DNA from: Persicirhabdus sediminis
GTDB taxonomy: Bacteria; Verrucomicrobiota; Verrucomicrobiia; Verrucomicrobiales; Akkermansiaceae
DNA length: 64,000 nt
Reading direction: 5' to 3'
Assembly: GCF_016595495.1 (NCBI RefSeq)
Contig: NZ_JAENIM010000046.1
Coordinates: forward strand, 83,569 to 147,568
Part shown: piece by piece, positions 33,672-43,110 of the stretch
How the letters are laid out: each line of letters opens with the position of its first letter
Position numbering within the stretch: position 1 is the first letter of the stretch
Notes under the pieces: model-generated
Told to the model about the DNA's origin: nothing
Database searches by the model: none
Seen by the model: only the letters and a program-made list of their open reading frames with translations
Translations under genes and position numbers: made by a program

Positions 33672-35423
33672 TCATTCCTCAACAGGAATGGCCTTGGGCC
33701 GCTCACGTAGATCGTCGCGTCTATCTGCGGCGGCTGGCTTTTTCGCACGCGACATCGGCGCTCTAACTTGTCCAAGCGCATTGCCTTGTGCATTGTTGCC
33801 AGAAAATGATCTAACCCGCACACCCGGCTGAAACCAAATACCTAACTCACCATTTTGATTCGCGCGGTTTTTGTCACACTTGATGCGCGTGGCTGCGCCA
33901 GCTACCACAATGCCAGTAAGGCCATTTTTGTTCACCGCATTAAGATCTAGCTGACAATCGACAACCGCGCTAACCATCACGCCAACGTCACCATTTTCAG
34001 CCACTGTATTGCGGTAAATTTTTGCCCTCGGAGCATCCATCGCCAGTACGCCAGCTAGACGATTTTCTTCGATGTAGCTCAGCTGAACTTCGCCAGCTCC
34101 ACCATTCCAGATTTCCACTCCGTGGCGTTGATTCGATCTAACTTTGCAGCGGTCAACCACCAGCTGTGAGCCAGCATCTTCACAGCTCACCCCATTCCAC
34201 AGGTTGTTTGTCATTTCACACTGCGACATGCGAACCTCGCCACCGCGACAAACCAGTACACCGTGGCCAGCACTATCAAATGCCTTCACTTTGCTAGCAG
34301 ATAGACGACCACCGCCAACTACTAACACCGAGTATTGGTCTACCGTATCCGGCTCTCTATCATTGTGACGTAAAATCAGCCCCGTGAGCTGAACCTCTTG
34401 TTGGCTAGAAATCGTCATCACCGAGCCGTACAAACCTGAATACTCGATCACTGTTTTATCCATGCCGGCGCCCACTATCTTCACCCCATTTTTGACCCAC
34501 AATGATTCCTTATAAATACCCTCCGCGAGGTGAATTTCATCACCATCCTTGGCCTGATCCAAAGCTAGCGTGATCGTTTTCACTTCAGCTGGTACACGAA
34601 AGATCTTTGGGTAATCACTGGCTTTTTTTAGCAACTCGACCGCCGCTAGATGTTTGGGGTCTTGCTCAACTGCCAGCTCAAGAAGCTCTAGCAACTTCTC
34701 AGAATAAATCCCCTCATCCATTGCCGTCGCTTTCTCATAGAGCTCGCGAGATTTCTCCCGCCGCTGCTCCACGATCTGCAGCTGGAACTGCCACAGCTGA
34801 CGTTTCACAGCCACACCATCAACATCAGGAATCAACTCGTTAGCTTTATCCAATTCATCAATCGCAGATTCCAGCTGGCCAGATTCTGCATATCTATCAG
34901 CCCCAGCTAACAAATTATTAAAATTATATTCTAGCTGTGACTGTTCGATCATCGCAATCACCACGTCAAGCTCACCATCTTGAGCAAAATCACCGGCTTC
35001 GGCCACCAACTCACGAGCCTGATCAAACTTCCTTTTCTCTATAGCGAGCTCAGCCTGCTCCACCAATCCAGCCAACTGAGTTAGCCGGATTTCTTCTTTA
35101 AGCTGAGCCAATTGATTTTGCCAGTCGGCCAATTCGTCCTCGCTGACTAACATCATCGTGGAATCGGCTAGCTGGCTATCCACGGCCACGACATTTTTCG
35201 CTTCAAAATTCGCCTCTAGCTCACGTTTCCAAAGTCGCAGGTCAAAATCAACGTGCCTCTGCTGCACCAACTTCATTTTCTGTTTGTGCTCCTCGTCCAG
35301 ATGGTAATAGACGCCAGCCGAACCGCCGCTCGCTAACAACGATACAGCCAAGATACGCCCCCACCTCAGCCTAGCTTTGGATTCGTCAGCTTGTTCATTC
35401 GTAGATTCTTTATCGTCCTTCAT
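33672..35423 (-). CDS. Membrane-anchored right-handed beta-helix protein
   Basis: The 583-residue protein has a charged cytosolic N-terminus (1-24), a membrane segment (about 25-43, GRILAVSLLASGGSAGVYY) and an extracytoplasmic helical or coiled-coil region (about 48-265). A parallel beta-helix (about 280-560) follows, beginning ITLALDQAKDGDEIHLAEGIYKESLWVKNGVKIVGAG. That is the DUF1565/pectate-lyase-like entry, with many later GVxVxGGGxxxxSxCxxxxN-type rungs. The last ~25 residues are basic and disordered. Enzymatic activity is not indicated; such proteins often bind polysaccharide or act as scaffolds. It follows the NadE-like gene by 12 bp, so the two form an operon. Confidence 0.78.
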   Translation of the reverse strand: MKDDKESTNEQADESKARLRWGRILAVSLLASGGSAGVYYHLDEEHKQKMKLVQQRHVDFDLRLWKRELEANFEAKNVVAVDSQLADSTMMLVSEDELADWQNQLAQLKEEIRLTQLAGLVEQAELAIEKRKFDQARELVAEAGDFAQDGELDVVIAMIEQSQLEYNFNNLLAGADRYAESGQLESAIDELDKANELIPDVDGVAVKRQLWQFQLQIVEQRREKSRELYEKATAMDEGIYSEKLLELLELAVEQDPKHLAAVELLKKASDYPKIFRVPAEVKTITLALDQAKDGDEIHLAEGIYKESLWVKNGVKIVGAGMDKTVIEYSGLYGSVMTISSQQEVQLTGLILRHNDREPDTVDQYSVLVVGGGRLSASKVKAFDSAGHGVLVCRGGEVRMSQCEMTNNLWNGVSCEDAGSQLVVDRCKVRSNQRHGVEIWNGGAGEVQLSYIEENRLAGVLAMDAPRAKIYRNTVAENGDVGVMVSAVVDCQLDLNAVNKNGLTGIVVAGAATRIKCDKNRANQNGELGIWFQPGVRVRSFSGNNAQGNALGQVRAPMSRAKKPAAADRRDDLRERPKAIPVEE

Positions 35424-35435
35424 CGGTGCTCGGGG

Positions 35436-36932
35436 CTAGCTGAAAAAACGATGAGCCACAGGATCAGCCATCTCATTAGATCTTAGCTGGCTGGTAACCC
35501 GCAGAATTGGAGGCATCTGACTCCCCTTCCATTCATTCAGGTCAAGGCGACGTTTGATCCAACGCACCGCGTCTTCATGTCGCCCATCATGGCCGATGAT
35601 CTCGTCAGATGAAAGAAGCTTTTCTCTATATAATGTGATAATTTCCTCTGCGACTAACTCACTACAAGGCAATCGCATGCTCACAGGCATTTCACATCTA
35701 GCAATTTCCACCCCCTGGCCTTGCAAATAATCAGCTAGTAATTGCAGCTGGCTAGGGAAACAATCCGCCAGCAAACTAAGGTGCCCCATCGATCTACCAC
35801 CTAAAACATATTCACCTAGCTGATAATCTAATTTGTTCATGCTAGAGATCACTAAAGTCGCGGAGCTCTCAGCCTGCGACATCAACCACTGAGACTGCAG
35901 GCGCTCTAGCCAGCTAGCGCGGGCAAACTCGTCAACTTCCCCTATCAGACTTTCATCGATAGCTGGGTAGAGCCAAGTAGAATCACTCGTCTCGACACTA
36001 GAATCTACAGCTGGCTTGGCTAACAAAACACATTCATCTCCAAGAGCCAAGCGCGCAATGATCACTGCTAGCTGACTCGACAATGAGCCGTCAGCATGCA
36101 GAACCACGCTACTAACACCGCGACAATGGACAAAATCTCGCAGCCCAAGAACCAGCGCGCTCAATAAATGTTTTGCCTCCTTATAATCTAACTTCGCCAC
36201 GCTAGCATCTGAATCCAACAAGTTAATGACTTGCAGGTCATCAGCCAATACTTGCAGCTGCGAACTCAGTGAGCCGTCTGAATTGACTGCAAATGAACCA
36301 CCCGCCATCACCCTATCACCACGACCACCAACTTCATTGAGGTAAATCAAGGGCAGATTAAATTTTGCCGCCGTCTGAGCAAAACTCTCTCTATCAACAG
36401 GCGCATCGGCCCAGCTATAGGCATGTGAACACAAACATACCAAGGCCGCTGGCTGGGCCACTTCATTTGCCACAAGTAAAGATTCCAGCAGCTCACAGAG
36501 CTCGCCACCACCGCCGAGTATGGCTGACTCAACGGCAATGATGATAGATTTTCCAGCTACATCAACCACCCAGCACTGCGGCTGACCGTCTTGATTGAGC
36601 ACACTGGCTTCAGCCGATCTAACTTTCCCGTCATGCAAGACATACAGCCGTGGCTGCAACCTACCATGTGCCTCATTATATTCTTCAGTATATAAAATCA
36701 GCGGCTCAGCTACAACACTCTCAGATAGAAAGTCCATCGCCTGCATCTCTTTTTCGCTGAAGTTAGACCGCTCTAGCAAACGACCAGGCCAGCCGCCTGA
36801 CATCGCATAGGCTGGAACCAAAACCACATCAGCTGAACGATCTATCATCTCTCGATAGACCGACATCATCCGTTTCACATTCGCGGGAAAATCCCCCAAA
36901 ACGAAGCTTACTTGTGCCAAGCCAACTTTCAC
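35436..36932 (-). CDS. NadE-like protein with degenerate active sites (pseudo-enzyme)
   Basis: The 498-residue protein has the overall layout of glutamine-dependent NAD+ synthetase: a nitrilase-type amidotransferase domain (about 1-245) fused to a synthetase-like domain (about 250-490). The framework is clear (MKVGLAQVSFVLGDFPANVKRM at the start; PLIYLNEVGGRGDRVMAGGSF in the middle). However, the catalytic residues are gone. The nitrilase Glu (FPEL in the family) is VPAY here, the Lys region is replaced by VRSAEASVL, and the Cys of ICED is AVES. In the synthetase half, the SGGxDS P-loop is ADGSLSS, although the surrounding VVLHA...AVIIARLALG still aligns. The frame is intact, so it is probably selected for a non-catalytic role. 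It is the first gene of a two-gene unit with the beta-helix protein. Confidence 0.75.
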   Translation of the reverse strand: MKVGLAQVSFVLGDFPANVKRMMSVYREMIDRSADVVLVPAYAMSGGWPGRLLERSNFSEKEMQAMDFLSESVVAEPLILYTEEYNEAHGRLQPRLYVLHDGKVRSAEASVLNQDGQPQCWVVDVAGKSIIIAVESAILGGGGELCELLESLLVANEVAQPAALVCLCSHAYSWADAPVDRESFAQTAAKFNLPLIYLNEVGGRGDRVMAGGSFAVNSDGSLSSQLQVLADDLQVINLLDSDASVAKLDYKEAKHLLSALVLGLRDFVHCRGVSSVVLHADGSLSSQLAVIIARLALGDECVLLAKPAVDSSVETSDSTWLYPAIDESLIGEVDEFARASWLERLQSQWLMSQAESSATLVISSMNKLDYQLGEYVLGGRSMGHLSLLADCFPSQLQLLADYLQGQGVEIARCEMPVSMRLPCSELVAEEIITLYREKLLSSDEIIGHDGRHEDAVRWIKRRLDLNEWKGSQMPPILRVTSQLRSNEMADPVAHRFFS

Positions 36933-37081
36933 CTTTGCAGAGAACGATTTAGCGATACCGAAACAAATCTAGACATATATTAGTAGTTTTTCCGTGTTTT
37001 AATTCACCATTGTGCTAGTTTCAGCAATTACATCCCCATAGTGGCCAGCCAGCAAACAAACTATATCTACCAATTCACACC

Positions 37082-37966
37082 GTGAAAGCACTACTTGAAA
37101 AAATTCCATACACCTCTGACCGTTGCTATAACCTTCTGGAATATAACGAGAAAAGTTTCCTCACACCATGGCACTATCACCCAGAAATTGAACTTATATT
37201 ATTCCTAGAAGGGTCTGGTACAAAATATGTAGGAGATAACATCTCTACCCTACTAGCTGGCGACTTATTACTGCTTGGCCCCAATTTGCCACACTACTGG
37301 TCCAGCTCACATGAGAAATCTACCGATCAATCCATCGCCAAGTCATTAGTCATTCAATTCAAACCCGATTTCCTCGGTAAAGAAATCCTAACGAAACCTG
37401 AATTTCTCAATATCCAGGCACTCTTCGCTCAATCAGCTCGCGGTCTAGCCATTCACGGTAAAACCAAAGACCTGGTCATCGAGCTGATGCACTCGCTGCC
37501 AAAGTTAGCTCCATTCGAAGCTCTAACTACGCTGCTAAAAACTCTCAACTGCATGGCTAATGCTCCAGCTGAAGATCTATCTGCCATCGCCAGCGTCGCC
37601 TATCAAAATAAGCTGCCAGATCAATACGACGACCGCATGCGCAAAGTAATGAACCTAGTCTCTACTCAATACCATGACTCTGAGCTCAGCCTGGATCAAG
37701 CTGTCCAGCTAGCTGGCATGAGCAAGGCTGGCTTCTGCAGATATTTCAAAAATCTAACGCGTAAAACATTTTCTAACTACCTCACCGAAGTTCGCATTGG
37801 TAATGCCTGTGCCCGTCTCATTCATACCCAGAAGTCGATCTCAGAAATTGCCTTCGAATGTGGCTTTAATCATTTGTCCTACTTCAACCGCTGTTTCAAG
37901 AAAATCAAAGAATGTAGCCCCAAGGAATTTAGACAACATAACAACAAACATCTAGCTACTAGCTAG
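37082..37966 (+). CDS. AraC-family transcriptional regulator
   Basis: The 294-residue protein begins at a GTG (37082), as no ATG fits. The N-terminal half is a cupin-like sensing domain (about 15-90, containing PWHYHPEIELILFLEGSGTKYVGDN). The last ~100 residues are the double helix-turn-helix DNA-binding domain (SLDQAVQLAGMSKAGFCRYFKNLTRKTFSNYLTEVRIGNACARLIHTQKSISEIAFECGFNHLSYFNRCFKK). It lies immediately upstream of galK and the symporter gene, on the same strand. It probably controls galactose (or related sugar) use, with the sugar binding the cupin domain. That is inference from position. Confidence 0.87.
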   Translation: MKALLEKIPYTSDRCYNLLEYNEKSFLTPWHYHPEIELILFLEGSGTKYVGDNISTLLAGDLLLLGPNLPHYWSSSHEKSTDQSIAKSLVIQFKPDFLGKEILTKPEFLNIQALFAQSARGLAIHGKTKDLVIELMHSLPKLAPFEALTTLLKTLNCMANAPAEDLSAIASVAYQNKLPDQYDDRMRKVMNLVSTQYHDSELSLDQAVQLAGMSKAGFCRYFKNLTRKTFSNYLTEVRIGNACARLIHTQKSISEIAFECGFNHLSYFNRCFKKIKECSPKEFRQHNNKHLATS

Positions 37967-38080
37967 TGATAAAAAATAATCGTGACTGCTAAGTGCATGA
38001 CAAAAATAAATCATATTAGCTAAAATCATGAATTAGTAATGTATTTAGGTTAACATAATGCATTAGTAGGCAAAATCAGT

Positions 38081-39349
38081 ATGAGCTATTTTGCAAAAGT
38101 TCGCGTATCATTAAAATATATGATGGCTACTATCGATACAATTTCTAATCACCCACAACTCAGTGAACAGACGAAGTCTCTCATCTCAACAGCTCTGAAT
38201 AGCTTTGAAGAGAATTTCTCCAAAGAGCCATGTGCCGTAGCCCTAGCTCCAGGACGAGTTAACCTGATTGGCGAACACATCGACTACTGTGATGGCTTTG
38301 TTCTACCAATGGCTATTGATAGATACATCGTATTTGTCACTGCACCTAACGACGACAATGTCATTCGCTGCATTGATGCCTCACTACTCGGTGAACCTGC
38401 AGTAGAAATTCCCATCGACTGTGATCTAGAAATCAGCACACCAAAATGGGCGAACTACCTCCGTGGTGTCGTTGATGGCTATTTCAAAAAGGGCATGGTG
38501 CCAAAATCTGGATTTGATGTATTCATTACCTCTAACGTACCTAAAGGTGGCGGACTCTCCAGCTCAGCGGCGTTAGAAATGGCCATGGCCTTCGCCCTCA
38601 AAGTCAATGGCGCTGAAGATAGCCAATCTGTCAGCACTGAACAACGCGCGCTGATCAGCCAACACGCCGAGCATACATTCGCAGGTGTGCCATGTGGCAT
38701 CATGGACCAATTCGCCTCAGCCTTTGGCCAAAAAGATCAACTCACTCTGATCGATTGTCGCAGCCAGGATGTAGAACTCGTTCCATTCACTGACGAATCA
38801 TTGAGCATTGTTATCGCCAATACTAATGTCTCACACGAGCTCAATGATGGTGAATACGCTAGCCGTCGCCAACAAACAGAAGATGGCTTACGCATTCTAG
38901 CAAAACCATCATGGCGCGATGTTAGCTTAGATGAAGTCGTCGCCAGCAAAGAGCAAATGGATGAACTCACCTACAAGCGCTCTGTCCATGTTGTTGGAGA
39001 AATTTCCCGTACCATCCAAGCTGCTGAAGCACTCAAAGCTAACAATAGCAAAAAATTTGGCGAGCTCATGAAATCCAGTCACAAATCTCTACGAGACGAC
39101 TTTGAAGTTTCATGCCCTGAGCTCGATACCATGGTAGATATCGCCCTTGAACTTGCTGATAAATACGGCGTTCTCGGCAGCCGCATGACAGGCGGCGGCT
39201 TTGGTGGATCTACAGTTAGTCTGGTAGCTAGCCAAAATGTTGACTCATTTATTGATGAGCTCAGCTCACTCTATCAACAAGCCACAGGCATCACCCCAGA
39301 AATCTTTGCCAGCCGACCAGCGACTGGCGCACAAGCAATCGGCATGTAA
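38081..39349 (+). CDS. galK: Galactokinase
   Basis: This enzyme phosphorylates alpha-D-galactose with ATP to galactose-1-phosphate, the entry step of the Leloir pathway. The 422-residue frame (about 408 from the alternative ATG at 38123, a more likely start) has the GHMP signature motifs. These are PGRVNLIGEHIDYCDGFVLPMAI (sugar binding), GGGLSSSAALEMAMA (phosphate-binding glycine loop) and GSRMTGGGFGGSTVSLV near the C-terminus. GalT, GalE and mutarotase are not in the window. The gene lies between an AraC regulator and a sodium/sugar symporter gene. The 114-bp upstream region is AT-rich with similar ATTAGTA words (around 38032 and 38061), a possible regulator site. Confidence 0.94.
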   Translation: MSYFAKVRVSLKYMMATIDTISNHPQLSEQTKSLISTALNSFEENFSKEPCAVALAPGRVNLIGEHIDYCDGFVLPMAIDRYIVFVTAPNDDNVIRCIDASLLGEPAVEIPIDCDLEISTPKWANYLRGVVDGYFKKGMVPKSGFDVFITSNVPKGGGLSSSAALEMAMAFALKVNGAEDSQSVSTEQRALISQHAEHTFAGVPCGIMDQFASAFGQKDQLTLIDCRSQDVELVPFTDESLSIVIANTNVSHELNDGEYASRRQQTEDGLRILAKPSWRDVSLDEVVASKEQMDELTYKRSVHVVGEISRTIQAAEALKANNSKKFGELMKSSHKSLRDDFEVSCPELDTMVDIALELADKYGVLGSRMTGGGFGGSTVSLVASQNVDSFIDELSSLYQQATGITPEIFASRPATGAQAIGM

Positions 39350-39414
39350 TCCACTAGTTTGCATTTACTAACTAATACTTGCTTCTCTATAGAAATCCTA
39401 TTAACTGTATCATT

Positions 39415-41313
39415 ATGAACACAATCGACCTCATAGTATTCTTCGTCTTTATTGCCTCGGTGATTGGACTAGGTTTATTCAAATCTAAAGGCGAAGGCAA
39501 AGACTCCGAGTCTTACTTCCTAGCTGGCCGCGGCCTCATGTGGTGGCTCATCGGCGTATCACTCATTGCAGCCAACATCTCATCCGAACAGCTCGTTGGC
39601 ATGTCTGGCTCAGCAGCTGATTACCTTGGCCTAGCAATTTCCAGCTACGAGTGGATGGCAGCTATCACCCTAGTTGTTGTTGCTTTCTTCTTTATCCCTT
39701 ACTTCCTCAAGACTGGCATTTTCACCATGCCTCAGTTCCTTGAAAAACGTTACGGTAACGGCGCCCGCGTCATCATGGCTTTTATTACCATGATCATGTT
39801 AGTGCTCGTTAACCTGACTGGTATTATTTACGCAGGCGGCCTAACGATCAGCCAACTTTTTGCTGATAGCGAGACACTTAACCTAGGCCTCACTGGCTGG
39901 TGTTGGGTAATCGGCATGATTGCCGCTGTCTACATCGCAGCTGGTGGTCTTAACGCCTCAGCTTGGGCCGACCTGATTCAAGGTATCGCTCTGGTTATTG
40001 GTGCCGCAATCATCACTTGGTTTGCACTTAACAAACTGGGCGCAACTCCAATCGCCGAGCTCACAGCTGGTAGTGTCAACCCACACGATGTGGCCGATGA
40101 CGCCAGCGGTGTGGAAAAACTCATCGCGCTCAACCACGAGAAAATGCACATGGCGCTTCCTCGCTGGGACAAAAACATCCCCTGGACCGCGCTGATGATT
40201 GGTCTTTGGATTCCTAACTTCTACTACTGGGGTCTCAACCAATACATCACCCAACGTGTACTTGGTGCTCACTCACTCAAAGAAGGCCAAAAAGGCATCG
40301 TCTTTGCAGCGGGCATGAAGCTCATCGTTCCTTTTGTTGTCGTTATTCCAGGTATCATTTGTTTCAACCTGTTCAGCAAAGATCTAGCTGAGATTCACAA
40401 TAACAGCGCCGCTGGTAAACAAGCTAACGCAAGCTACGAACAATACCTCGGCGATGCTGATAGTAAAACAGGCTTTGTCGCTAACATCCAGTGGGCTCGC
40501 CTACATGAAGAAGAGTCCAAAGCTATCGACGAGCACAACCTCGCCGTACTCGACGCCAATGGCGCTGACACCTCAGCTATCCGCAAGGACGGCATCTCTG
40601 AGGAAGAAAGATTTGCAACTATCCCAGCCATGCTCACAAGCAACAAGGCGATCTCTGTAGTTCCACTACAAGGTTACAAATACGACGCTTCACTCAACCT
40701 CATGATCAAGCGCCTGCTTCCTGAAAATTCAGGTCTGCAAGGATTTGTTCTCGCCGCTTTGTTTGGTGCGATTGTTAGCTCACTAGCAGCTGTTCTCAAT
40801 GCCGCGTCTACCATTTTCACAATGGATTTCTATCAACGTTACATCAACAAGGAGTCTTCCCAGAAAGGGTTAGTATTTGCTGGTCGTATCGCCGTAGGTA
40901 TCTTTGCTGTCACAGGTTGCTTGCTTGCGCCTAACCTCGACAAGTTTGGTTCTATCTTCAAATACATTCAGGAGTTCCAGGGTTATATTTCTCCAGGTAT
41001 CCTCGCTGTGTTTGTATTCGGAATGATTAACCGCCGCGCTCCTCAGTTAGCTGGTGTTGTTGGTCTGTGTATCAACCCATTCCTCTACGGTGCGCTGGCC
41101 TATACTACAGACCTCGCCTTCCTCGATGCGATGGCTGTCTGCTTCTTCACCAACATGCTCATCATGTACGTCATCGGTATGCTTATGCCGCTTAAAGAGC
41201 CTGTTGAATTCCATAGCAATACCACTATGGACATGACTGGATCTCCAGGTGCCAAAACAGCAGGTATCGTTGTCTGTATTGCCACTGTAGCTCTGTACGT
41301 TATCTTCTGGTAA
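39415..41313 (+). CDS. Sodium:sugar symporter (SSS family, SglT-like)
   Basis: A 632-residue transporter with about 14 membrane segments, likely importing galactose or glucose with Na+. Key segments are SYFLAGRGLMWWLIGVSLIAANISSEQLVGMSGSAADY (the N-terminal SSS signature), the middle WIPNFYYWGLNQYITQRVLGAHSLKEGQKG, and LFGAIVSSLAAVLNAASTIFTMDFYQRYINKESS. The NQYITQRVL element is the SSS family signature found in SGLT-type members. An insert of about 100 residues (about 325-425, with NNSAAGKQANASYEQ) extends a loop. The ATG at 39415 replaces a TTG start at 39379. With galK upstream, this is the transport half of a galactose locus. Confidence 0.9.
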   Translation: MNTIDLIVFFVFIASVIGLGLFKSKGEGKDSESYFLAGRGLMWWLIGVSLIAANISSEQLVGMSGSAADYLGLAISSYEWMAAITLVVVAFFFIPYFLKTGIFTMPQFLEKRYGNGARVIMAFITMIMLVLVNLTGIIYAGGLTISQLFADSETLNLGLTGWCWVIGMIAAVYIAAGGLNASAWADLIQGIALVIGAAIITWFALNKLGATPIAELTAGSVNPHDVADDASGVEKLIALNHEKMHMALPRWDKNIPWTALMIGLWIPNFYYWGLNQYITQRVLGAHSLKEGQKGIVFAAGMKLIVPFVVVIPGIICFNLFSKDLAEIHNNSAAGKQANASYEQYLGDADSKTGFVANIQWARLHEEESKAIDEHNLAVLDANGADTSAIRKDGISEEERFATIPAMLTSNKAISVVPLQGYKYDASLNLMIKRLLPENSGLQGFVLAALFGAIVSSLAAVLNAASTIFTMDFYQRYINKESSQKGLVFAGRIAVGIFAVTGCLLAPNLDKFGSIFKYIQEFQGYISPGILAVFVFGMINRRAPQLAGVVGLCINPFLYGALAYTTDLAFLDAMAVCFFTNMLIMYVIGMLMPLKEPVEFHSNTTMDMTGSPGAKTAGIVVCIATVALYVIFW

Positions 41314-41340
41314 CCGATCACTAGCTAGAAAATTTACCCA

Positions 41341-41371
41341 TGCCCGAGGTCGCTGACCTCGGGCATTTTTT
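41341..41371 (+). terminator. Rho-independent terminator after the symporter gene
   Basis: An 11-bp perfect stem (TGCCCGAGGTC / GACCTCGGGCA) with a 3-nt loop is followed by six T residues. Confidence 0.95.
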
Positions 41372-41428
41372 ATGCCGCTCAGCATCCACTTCTTGCTTAG
41401 AAGATTAAACAAGCGTATTTTAGCGATT

Positions 41429-42340
41429 ATGAAATGGAAAGGTCGTCGCAGAAGTAGCCATGTGGAAGATAGACGCGGTCAGCAAGTCACTGGCTCCAGT
41501 TCTTCTAGAGCGGGTGCAGGCCTCCTGCTAGGATTATTCATGCGTGCTGGCGGCAAAACCAAAATACTCATCGTCGTTGGCGCCTTAGTGGCCATTTTTG
41601 TTTTTAAAATCAACCCGCAGACGCTCCTTCAATTTGCCAGCAGTGGAGGATCAGCTCCACAAGTTAGCCAAGTCTCCGAGGCACCTAACGACGAGATGCG
41701 CGCCTATTTAGAAACGATCAAAGCCGATAACGAAGATGTCTGGGCTAAAATATTCCAGGCGGATGGCAAAGTGTACAAACCATCAAAGATGGTCATCTAT
41801 CACGACAAAACACCCATCCCCGGCGGACTGGCTGACTCTCGTATGGGGCCATTTTATATGCCCGCTAACGAAACTATCTACATCGACCCGCACTTTTTCA
41901 ACGAACTCTCTAGCAAATTTGGCGCGCAGGGTGATTTTGCCCAAGCCTATGTAGTCGCTCATGAAGTGGGTCACCATGTGCAAAACCTGCTAGGATATAG
42001 CGATTACGTTCACCAACAACGTGGCAAAGTCTCTGAGGTAGAATATAACAAACTATCGGTGAGACTAGAGCTGCAGGCAGATTTTCTAGCTGGCGTATTT
42101 GCCCATCATGCCGACCGCCAGTTTAAGGAATTTCTCGAACAAGGAGACATCTCAGAAGCCATGCAATGTGCGCACGCTATCGGTGACGATACGCTGCAGA
42201 AAAGCGCTGGTAATAAAGTGGTGCCAGATTCATTCACTCACGGAACTAGCGAACAACGCGCACGCTGGTTCGAGTTAGGTTATAAAACTGGTGACCTGGA
42301 GTACGGCGACACCTTCAGCATCGGCTACTCTCAGTTGTAA
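41429..42340 (+). CDS. ypfJ: Putative neutral zinc metallopeptidase (YpfJ family)
   Basis: A 303-residue membrane-anchored protein. The ATG at 41429 yields the family start MKWKGRRRSSHVEDRRGQ, followed by a membrane segment (about 44-65, KTKILIVVGALVAIFVFKI). The metallopeptidase domain has the zinc motif VVAHEVGHHVQNLLG (HExxH at about 180). The LELQADFLAGVFAH helix probably supplies the third ligand and Glu. The family is common in bacteria but its substrate is unknown. The gene is just downstream of the symporter terminator. Confidence 0.88.
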   Translation: MKWKGRRRSSHVEDRRGQQVTGSSSSRAGAGLLLGLFMRAGGKTKILIVVGALVAIFVFKINPQTLLQFASSGGSAPQVSQVSEAPNDEMRAYLETIKADNEDVWAKIFQADGKVYKPSKMVIYHDKTPIPGGLADSRMGPFYMPANETIYIDPHFFNELSSKFGAQGDFAQAYVVAHEVGHHVQNLLGYSDYVHQQRGKVSEVEYNKLSVRLELQADFLAGVFAHHADRQFKEFLEQGDISEAMQCAHAIGDDTLQKSAGNKVVPDSFTHGTSEQRARWFELGYKTGDLEYGDTFSIGYSQL

Positions 42341-42359
42341 ATAACCCCGCTTGACCACT

Positions 42360-43040
42360 CTAATCAGACTTAATCATCGCTTGAGCCAAGGGACAGGAAG
42401 CAGTATCGACTTCAGCCCCGCTGCGATACTTCTCCAAGATCGTGCGCGACCTTTGCGCTAACATGCGGCGCACTTCGCGCCGTTTCCCCTTCTCACGCGG
42501 AATATGCATGTGATCGTAGGCGGTCGTTTGATGACGCATCCAGGCAATAACCGCTGCTTCTGCACGCTTTTCAATAGGAATCATCTTGGTGCGCGCCACC
42601 GTGCCACTTCCAACAGGCGTTGCATGCTCCGTGATCAAGTCGGCCATTTTGCTAGCCAGACGCGCGTAGCTCGGCGCGAAGTTCAGAAAGATAAAAACTT
42701 CGCTGTTAAATTCATCGCGGTATTCTTGGTATTCTTGTTCGCGACGGCGACGCCCTGCATCTAATTTTTTCTGATAGGCTGGATCAGCTCGTTCAACTTC
42801 CAGCTGACGGCGGAAATACTCGATACGCTGCGCTGGAGCCCACAGCCCACGGGAAAACATCTTGCGTCCCTTTTTCTCTTTCATCACCCATGTTGGGCCG
42901 TCTTTTTTAATCCGACGAGTCAAGGCGGCATCCCCCGGAGGCAACAATGCCCAGCCAGCTGGCACAGGGATTTGACGTCCATCATGAATGACGTGACGAT
43001 CCAGCGGTGAAGGTAAGACATCGAGTGATTCAGCTGACAT
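42360..43040 (-). CDS. DUF2293-domain protein
   Basis: A 226-residue basic, soluble protein. The C-terminal ~85 residues carry the DUF2293 block: EAAVIAWMRHQTTAYDHMHIPREKGKRREVRRMLAQRSRTILEKYR, a highly conserved sequence of unknown role. The first 60 residues (PVPAGWALLPPGDAALTRRIKKDGPTWVMKEKKGRKMFSRGLWAP) look like an additional small nucleic-acid-binding-type domain because of their charge (inference). The ATG at 43040 (MSAES) is preferred to an upstream ATG. It is convergent with ypfJ and followed by no obvious terminator. Confidence 0.75.
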   Translation of the reverse strand: MSAESLDVLPSPLDRHVIHDGRQIPVPAGWALLPPGDAALTRRIKKDGPTWVMKEKKGRKMFSRGLWAPAQRIEYFRRQLEVERADPAYQKKLDAGRRRREQEYQEYRDEFNSEVFIFLNFAPSYARLASKMADLITEHATPVGSGTVARTKMIPIEKRAEAAVIAWMRHQTTAYDHMHIPREKGKRREVRRMLAQRSRTILEKYRSGAEVDTASCPLAQAMIKSD

Positions 43041-43110
43041 GGCCATTATCAAAACCGCAAGCTGACCTATCGTGCAAGACCATTTCTACTCAAGCTACCG
43101 TCTAGCAAAA

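Noticed and set aside
35436..36932. Ordinary decaying pseudogene of nadE
   Set aside because: The frame is uninterrupted for 498 codons and structural glycine/hydrophobic positions are kept, which suggests purifying selection rather than decay.
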